From: Paracyclopina nana
Taxonomy: Eukaryota > Arthropoda > Copepoda > Cyclopoida > Cyclopettidae
NCBI GenBank assembly: GCA_019096065.1
Contig: JAGUCH010000003.1
Coordinates: 5,022,001-5,086,000 of the forward strand
Reading direction: 5' to 3'
DNA: 64,000 bases
Shown here: positions 58,423-64,000 of the stretch, piece by piece
Layout: each line of letters opens with the position of its first letter
Position numbering within the stretch: position 1 is the first letter of the stretch
Program-made: the position numbers and the translations under genes
The notes under the pieces: generated by a model
What the model was told of the DNA's origin: nothing
Database searches by the model: none
The model's input: only the letters and a program-made list of their open reading frames with translations

Positions 58423-59143
58423 TTAGGCTGGCTCAATCATTTGACACAAAGCATTGATGTCAGTTTTTGTGCAGTCATCATCGTTCCATTCATGATATTT
58501 TTGAACTGTCTCAATAAAGACACAGAAAGATAGCTCTAGAGCATGATTGGGTTCACCTGGATACCAATTTGTGAAAGCTACTTCTGTACCATCTACCCAA
58601 AAGTAAAAACCCTTGGCATCAAGGTCACTCAGCCCAATCCAGAACCGTTTCTTGCCATAGGGATCAAATATTCTCAAGTAATTGTCTACTCTAGATGTGA
58701 TATCTTTGTCCTTTACCATGGCCAAAGTTCCATTTTGTACTTCGCAGTACTGTTTTGTTTAAAAATTAATTCATGGCTACAAAAGAAGAATTTATGTAGC
58801 TTACACGTTTTGCATCAAACCAATCCATTGTAATAGTTGAAGCTCTATAAGATATTTTGATGTCTTTTGGCACCTCTGAGGTTGCTTTAATCAAAGCTCA
58901 GTCTTAATGATTCTGAAAGACTATTGAAGACAAATATAATATTTACTTTCTGCGGGTGATTTTGTTGGAGGTTCTGTCTCGCCTGTTGAGGGAGTAGGTT
59001 TTACTATAAATAGGCAAGTTTCTGGGTGAAAATAGAGCAGAAGAAGTTTTGGAGGAGATTTAACCTGTTTGGTTGGGAGTTCGTCCAGAGCAACTCAATC
59101 CTGTTGACAAAGATGAACAAAGTAGCATAGCTCGTAAAATCAT
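58423..59143 (-). CDS. Secreted C-type lectin B
   Basis: Four exons, 59065-59143, 58947-59003, 58805-58884 and 58423-58749 (180 residues). Signal peptide MILRAMLLCSSLSTGLSC, a Thr/Pro-rich linker, then TMDWFDAKR and the lectin domain: YCEVQNGTLAMVKDKDI, RFWIGLSDLDAKGFYFW, NWYPGEPN (EPN), EWNDDDC (WND) and ALCQM. EPN plus WND is the complete mannose-type calcium site. It is a close tandem duplicate of lectin C: the same exon sizes (79, 57/60, 80), signal peptide and domain, differing at scattered positions. Confidence 0.92.
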
Positions 59144-59558
59144 TCTTGAACAAATATATTTGATTCAAGAACAGAGTCCAATTTCAAAGAGTTTTAAAAA
59201 AATTCAGCTTTCTCCTAGCGGAATCTCTTTTAAGTGAGTTCTACCAAATCTGACTTACCTGCGGTGGCGCTAGTAGTTCTTTCTCAAGCGTTACTTAGTT
59301 CAGCTTTATTATGCTATAGTATTTAGTTGAATTAAACTCACCTTATTAGCTAAGATCATCTTGCTTTTTCCATTAGCGTGTTTTGCTAAACATGCACTAC
59401 AATGATGGGCATGCAACAAGAAACAAGGCAAGCTTTGCTTTTTAAACTTATTTCATTTACACCTTTTATTGCAAAATCGCCAATTTTATGTTATAAATGA
59501 CTTTCTGCTTAGCGTGGTCACAATTTTTATGCTCCAAAAGCAATTTCAAATCCCACTT
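59144..59558. other. Intergenic between lectins B and C
   Basis: 415 bases holding the lectin B promoter and the lectin C 3' end. No separate gene seen. Confidence 0.6.
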
Positions 59559-60326
59559 TTAAGCAGTTTGGGAGTTGTCTATTTTTACCAACTTTTCATT
59601 ACTAGACATCATTTGGCACAAAGCATTGATGTCACTCTTCCTGCAATCATCATCGTTCCATTGGTGATTATGATCGATTGGCTCAATGAAGACACAGAAA
59701 GATAGCTCTAGAGCATGATTGGGTTCACCTGGATACCAATTTGAGTAATCTGCTTCAGTTGCATCTACCCAATAATAATTTCCCTTAAGAGCAACATCAC
59801 TCAACCCGATCCAGAACCGTTTCTTGCCATAGGGATCAAATGCTCTCAAGTAACCATCAACTCTAGATGCAATATCTTTGTCCTTTACCATGGCCAAAGT
59901 TCCATTGTGTACTTTGCAATACTGTTAAATTTGCAAAAATAATGATAAAAATAAGAGTGCATTGATTCTAAGGAAGAATTAATGTAACTTACACTAAGTG
60001 CATCGAACCAATTCATTGTACTTGTTGAAGCACTGTATGATAATGTCTTGTCTTTAGGTACCTCTGATGTTGCTTGAAACAAAGCTCAGTATTTATGATT
60101 TTGAAACTTTAATTAATGCTCACTTCCTTCAGATGATGATTCTGTTGGTTCTTCTTCATTGCCTGTTGAGGGTGGAGGGTCTGCTTTAATTAAAAACATT
60201 TTTGGGTGAAATTGTTAGAGCAGAAGTAGCTTTGAAGAATATTTAACCTGTTCGGTCGGCAGCCTGCCTTGAGCAGCTCAAGGCTGTTGACATATAAGAA
60301 AAAAATAGGATAGCTCGTAAAATCAT
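59559..60326 (-). CDS. Secreted C-type lectin C
   Basis: Four exons, 60248-60326, 60124-60183, 59993-60072 and 59559-59921 (193 residues). Signal peptide MILRAILFFSYMSTALSC, an acidic Ser/Thr linker (NEEEPTESSSEG), then TMNWFDALS and the lectin domain: YCKVHNGTLAMVKDKDI, RFWIGLSDVALKGNYYW, NWYPGEPN (EPN), QWNDDDC (WND) and ALCQMM. Unlike lectin B the C terminus runs on for about a dozen residues (SSNEKLVKIDNSQTA), where B ends in IEPA. A recent tandem duplicate of B. Confidence 0.92.
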
Positions 60327-60778
60327 TTTTAAAGTAACATATTAGACTCTTTGATTTGTAATATAATGAGACTCCAATTTCAAAGAATTTAGAACGCTCT
60401 GAACTATTCAGCTTTCTCCTTTAACTAGTTTAGCTAAACATTCGCTTAAATTGGGGCTTTGCAAAAATTGTAGGCTGTAATTTTGCAGGAAAGGTACATT
60501 TTTTCTAAATTGTGCTTTTTTGGGAGTTGCATATTCATGATTGTGGAAGCAAATATTAGAGCACTGAATTTTGATGAGAGTATCTCGTTACGATCTACTG
60601 ATCAAAATGCGACAGTTAACCAGTCGAGTCAGCAAACAATTGAAATTGCGCCATCTGGAGGAAATCAAAGTTTGATATAGCATGAAATTAAAAGGTTTGG
60701 TGATCATTGGGCTTAAATGTTCCCTAATATTTACAAACAAACTTTGCAACTTCTTACTAGATAACAGAAAGAAAAAAC
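60327..60778. other. Divergent intergenic region with a doubtful small frame
   Basis: Lectin C leaves to the left and the pseudouridine synthase to the right. A 65-codon plus-strand frame at 60483-60680 begins MQERYIFSKLCFFGSCIFMI, which resembles a signal peptide, and ends in an Asn/Gln/Ser-rich stretch with NQS sites. It could encode a small secreted peptide, but nothing else supports it. Confidence 0.35.
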
Positions 60779-62281
60779 ATGCTGAAACAGACTGATAAAT
60801 CAAGAATAAAAGCAATCCAATCATTACTAAGCCAATCTCAGAGAGAGGAATTGAAGAAGAAATGTGCCGAGTACGGCTCCAAATTGTCCACAATTGGCTG
60901 CAGTTTTTTGCCGTATGTGAAAAATGTGGGGAGAGCTGAGCTCAGAACTCAGCATGATGGCAAACGTACTGTTACTATCTATCCTTCCATGCAGTACAGG
61001 AGATTACCAAAACTCATGCCAAATTTAAAGGTTGCTGAGGGAGAAGAAAATCCCATGGCAAGAGAGCGGAGTATGTTTGAAAGAGCCTTTTTGAATGGAA
61101 GGCAACAACTATTCGATGAATGCCTTGAAGCCTCGGAATATTATTTTGAGGATGGGATCAGAAAAGTCAGACCTTACTTCATGGTCATGGAAACTATAGT
61201 TAGAGGTCTTCCAGAACCCATGAAGTTTGAAGACTATTTATGCAAAGTTATGGGTAGTGATGAGTTCAACAAAGCTGACAGAGCCTTAAAAGCTGAAAGG
61301 ACTTTCTTGAACTGTGTACCCATCAAGGAAAATGACTTTGTATTCAATGATGATGTGCTTGCATCAATAGGTCATAGACATGAGTTGGCTGTTCTGAATG
61401 AGCCCATACAAATAATTCATGAAGATGATGAGGTTTTAGTGGTGAACAAACCGGCTACTATACCACAGTATCCAGTTGGCAAGTACAGATTCAATTCACT
61501 TGTTTTCATCCTAGCTAAAGAAATGGGGTATAAAAATCTTAAAAATGTGCATAGACTTGATAAGAATACCAGTGGTGTATGTATATTTTCCAAAGGCTCC
61601 AGCCCAGCCAAACTTCAAGCAAAACTACATTTGCCAAACAGCCAAAAAGAATACATTGCACTAGTTGAAGGTTTGTTTCCCCCAGAAAAAGTACAAGTTG
61701 ATCATCCACTGACGACCAACTTCTTTACAAATGTCAGAATCACTGAGGCTACCCCTAAGCCTTCATTAACTATTTTTGAGAGGATTGAGTATGATCCAGA
61801 TACAAACACAAGCCTGGTGCTATGTCAGCCTAAAACTGGAAGAACGCATCAAATTCGAAGACACCTGAGGATATTAGGCTTTCCCATCATAAATGATTAC
61901 ATCTACAATGATATCGATAAAAAAGCTCGGTTCCAAATTGGTGATGCCATGACTTTAGAAGCAACTGTAAAAAGACTTTCAAATAGGAGAGAAACAAGCA
62001 AATGGGCTCCAAAAAAAGAATGGACCAGCAATGATACCTGGAAGGAGGCTTTGTCACATAATGTAGGAATGTACAAAGTTGACTGCCTGATGTGTCACCT
62101 TGGATCAGAATTTGAACGAAAAGCTTCAATCAACTCTTTGACACCCATGTGTTTGCACTCCAACAAGTATTTGGTTGATGGACAGTTATTTGAAGCTCCT
62201 TGGCCTCAATGGGCAACTGACAGGGACTACCTCAAATCACATATACTAAATCCACGAAGTGAGAATAAAATAGATACTTGA
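60779..62281 (+). CDS. RPUSD2: RluA-family pseudouridine synthase, RPUSD2/Rib2-like
   Basis: A single uninterrupted frame of 500 residues. It isomerises uridine to pseudouridine in RNA; RPUSD2-type enzymes modify tRNA or mRNA. EYYFEDGIRKVRPYFMVMETIVRG is the family's distinctive pre-catalytic segment, followed by the HRHELAVLNEPIQIIHEDDEVLVVNKPATIPQYPVGKYRFNSL block. The catalytic motif is HRLDKNTSG with Asp261; FSKG, QKEYIALVEG and CQPKTGRTHQIRRHLRILGFPIIND complete the domain. The C-terminal 110 residues include a Cys/His cluster (CLMCHLG, CLHSNKY) that could bind a metal. The N-terminal 90 residues are unlike those I know for RPUSD2. No introns. Confidence 0.88.
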   Translation: MLKQTDKSRIKAIQSLLSQSQREELKKKCAEYGSKLSTIGCSFLPYVKNVGRAELRTQHDGKRTVTIYPSMQYRRLPKLMPNLKVAEGEENPMARERSMFERAFLNGRQQLFDECLEASEYYFEDGIRKVRPYFMVMETIVRGLPEPMKFEDYLCKVMGSDEFNKADRALKAERTFLNCVPIKENDFVFNDDVLASIGHRHELAVLNEPIQIIHEDDEVLVVNKPATIPQYPVGKYRFNSLVFILAKEMGYKNLKNVHRLDKNTSGVCIFSKGSSPAKLQAKLHLPNSQKEYIALVEGLFPPEKVQVDHPLTTNFFTNVRITEATPKPSLTIFERIEYDPDTNTSLVLCQPKTGRTHQIRRHLRILGFPIINDYIYNDIDKKARFQIGDAMTLEATVKRLSNRRETSKWAPKKEWTSNDTWKEALSHNVGMYKVDCLMCHLGSEFERKASINSLTPMCLHSNKYLVDGQLFEAPWPQWATDRDYLKSHILNPRSENKIDT

Positions 62282-62282
62282 T

Positions 62283-63543
62283 TTATAGATATAACTTGAT
62301 CAACTCGTCACTGACAGCAGATGGAGTCAATATGCCCAGGTCAGTGAACAGCAAGGTAATCAGAGAGGGATTTGTATAGTCCACTAATGGATGCACTGCA
62401 GATAAATCCTCGGCATTCTTCAGAGTGCTGGCATGGTACTGAAAAAAACCGCGATTAAAATTGTTTGATACAACTAGAAATCAGTATGATAATGTACCTT
62501 GAATTCATCCCTTAAGTCTTGCTGGTTGAGAGGATACATTCGAACAAACTTGAAGCTTTCACAAAGAACATACACTGGCTTGTTGAGCATTTTTGCACAC
62601 AAAGCAATTGTATAGGTCCCAATCTATGCAAGAAAACAACAGTAATTACATTTCAGTGTATCCAGCATATAAATATTTCTTTTACCTTGTTTACAACTCC
62701 ACCACTTTCAACAACTCCCTCAGCTCCCAAGAGAACCAGGTCAACTTGTTCAAGTATGTATGCCACTGAAGAGTCCAGAACTAATGTGCAAGGAATTCCT
62801 ACGTCTTCGAGGTTCTTCTTCATTTCCCGGCCACTTTCATTGCTCGCACACTCTGTCACACATACAAACAGCCTCTTGTTCATTTTATGTGCCTCTTTTA
62901 ATGTGGCTAGCACAGTCCTTGAGCGAGAATGCACCAATATCCTCTGAAATAGGGCATTTCTAGAGTTATAACGAAATTACTATTTGCTCTTGAATACATA
63001 CTGCTCCATCTGGAAGCCTTTCAGCACCTTTGGCAGCAATTTTGCCACGTGCACTCATCATTTTGCCCAAGAAGACATCTCCTTTTTGCAACATGACTTT
63101 TCGCATCTCCTCAAAAGGCTAAAAAAACAAAGAAAATTAGAAGTGCATGGATTATTACTACAGGCTGCCATTTTGCACCTTATTTTCAAGTGATGCCAAT
63201 GTAATGAATCTGAGGAACAATGCACAGCCAGAGGTAACACTGCAAGCTGAGCAATCAACCTCATTTTTCATTTGCTCAGTGGCTTCTTTGAGGAGCTTGA
63301 CCAGTTCTTGTAGGGTTGTTGCAGCACATTTTTCCAATACTAGTTTCAAAGTTCTGATGGCAGCCACAGCAGTTGCCACTTCTGGCTCAGATTTTAACAA
63401 TTGCTCAAATGTGGCAGGGACATTCACTCCTAAAATAATGTCTGATGAAATAATCACTTCGTCAAAATGATGAAATATTCACCCATATCAGACATTGTCG
63501 AGTTCTTGCGCTCAACGATGACATCTCCTTTGCTCTTTGTCAT
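62283..63543 (-). CDS. EIF2B1: Translation initiation factor eIF2B, alpha subunit
   Basis: Six exons: 63483-63543, 63179-63429, 63002-63118, 62686-62943, 62498-62623 and 62283-62438 (322 residues, against about 305 in man). A regulatory subunit of the decameric guanine-nucleotide exchange factor for eIF2; it senses phosphorylated eIF2 in the integrated stress response. Conserved stretches are [112 protein letters not shown] and the C-terminal [27 protein letters not shown]. The first ATG (63543) gives [20 protein letters not shown]; a second in-frame ATG 16 codons on is an alternative start. It converges on the pseudouridine synthase with one base between the stops. Confidence 0.96.
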
Positions 63544-64000
63544 TGTTCCACTCTGTAGTAATTTAGTTTGCGATTTCAAGCTATGATGAGTTTGTTTGTT
63601 AATTTGTTTATTTTGCTGAAATAAACTCGGTCGACAAAAAGCTCATCTCACAATTGAGAACTGAAAAAAAAACATATTCCATGAACATGCTGTAATATGT
63701 TTATGCAAGCTGAAAAGAAATAATTGGTTATTTGTGGTGGAAAAACTTATCAGCGTTTAAGTGCCAAACTAACGCTTCAATATCAAGTTTACCAAACAGC
63801 AGGTTGCCTTAAAATTCTCAAGTTTACCTCCCAGGTGCATTTGAGTTCATACTGCATTCAAATAAGATTTGTCGGCATTTCTGCTCAAACATGAAGCTTC
63901 ACTTGGATTTCTGTTGATTGATGACAAGATTATCAAAGCGAGCAGAGACTTATATTTTTTAAAAGTCTCTAAAGCGAATATTATTATTGTTATTTCCTTA
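63544..64000. other. Upstream of eIF2B alpha, no gene seen
   Basis: 457 AT-rich bases to the window edge, presumably the eIF2B alpha promoter. No frame or repeat of note. Confidence 0.55.

Overview
This is eukaryotic nuclear DNA from an animal. Almost every gene is split by short introns (mostly 50-70 bases, GT-AG, one GC-AG), the genes are closely packed, and the intergenic DNA is AT-rich. The gene set (Armadillo/beta-catenin, GGNBP2, DAD1, TUG/ASPSCR1, CCDC149, GPCPD1, ACOT9, EIF2B1, an SLC46-type transporter and several secreted C-type lectins) fits a bilaterian with a compact genome. I favour an arthropod, perhaps a small crustacean, but nothing here proves the taxon. No tRNA, rRNA, CRISPR array or bacterial-type operon was seen.

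Layout. 1-2802: 3' part of a coiled-coil gene. 2950-10042: a 7.1 kb foldback structure in which decamer arrays and about 32 copies of a 179-base satellite are arranged as giant inverted repeats around a unique core. 11060-14594: two C-type lectin genes, the second with its lectin exon split by hairpin-element DNA. 14692-23023: GGNBP2, a RING ligase, TUG, DAD1 and an unrecognised four-module protein. 25225-31338: beta-catenin, an SLC46-like transporter and guanine deaminase. 31406-43115: GPCPD1, CCDC149, an SLC5 symporter and ornithine aminotransferase. 43651-44707: a PPxY membrane protein. 44930-45822: a non-autonomous hAT element with exact target duplication. 46421-54910: a Na+/H+ exchanger whose first intron holds an inverted copy of its own promoter and first exon, forming a 6.9 kb palindrome (49051-55941) with a tandem-repeat centre invaded by a Tc1/mariner-like element. 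55980-57407: ACOT9. 57595-60326: three more C-type lectins in tandem. 60779-62281: an RluA-family pseudouridine synthase. 62283-63543: eIF2B alpha.

The genes are mostly unrelated housekeeping functions (translation control, ER glycosylation, phospholipid, nucleotide and amino-acid metabolism, signalling); the only local family is the secreted EPN-type lectins in two clusters. The most unusual content is structural: two large inverted-repeat architectures, at least two well-delimited DNA elements, a beta-catenin model without the N-terminal phosphodegron, and an exchanger pre-mRNA predicted to fold back on its own first exon. Exon boundaries were derived by hand from reading-frame continuity and splice signals.
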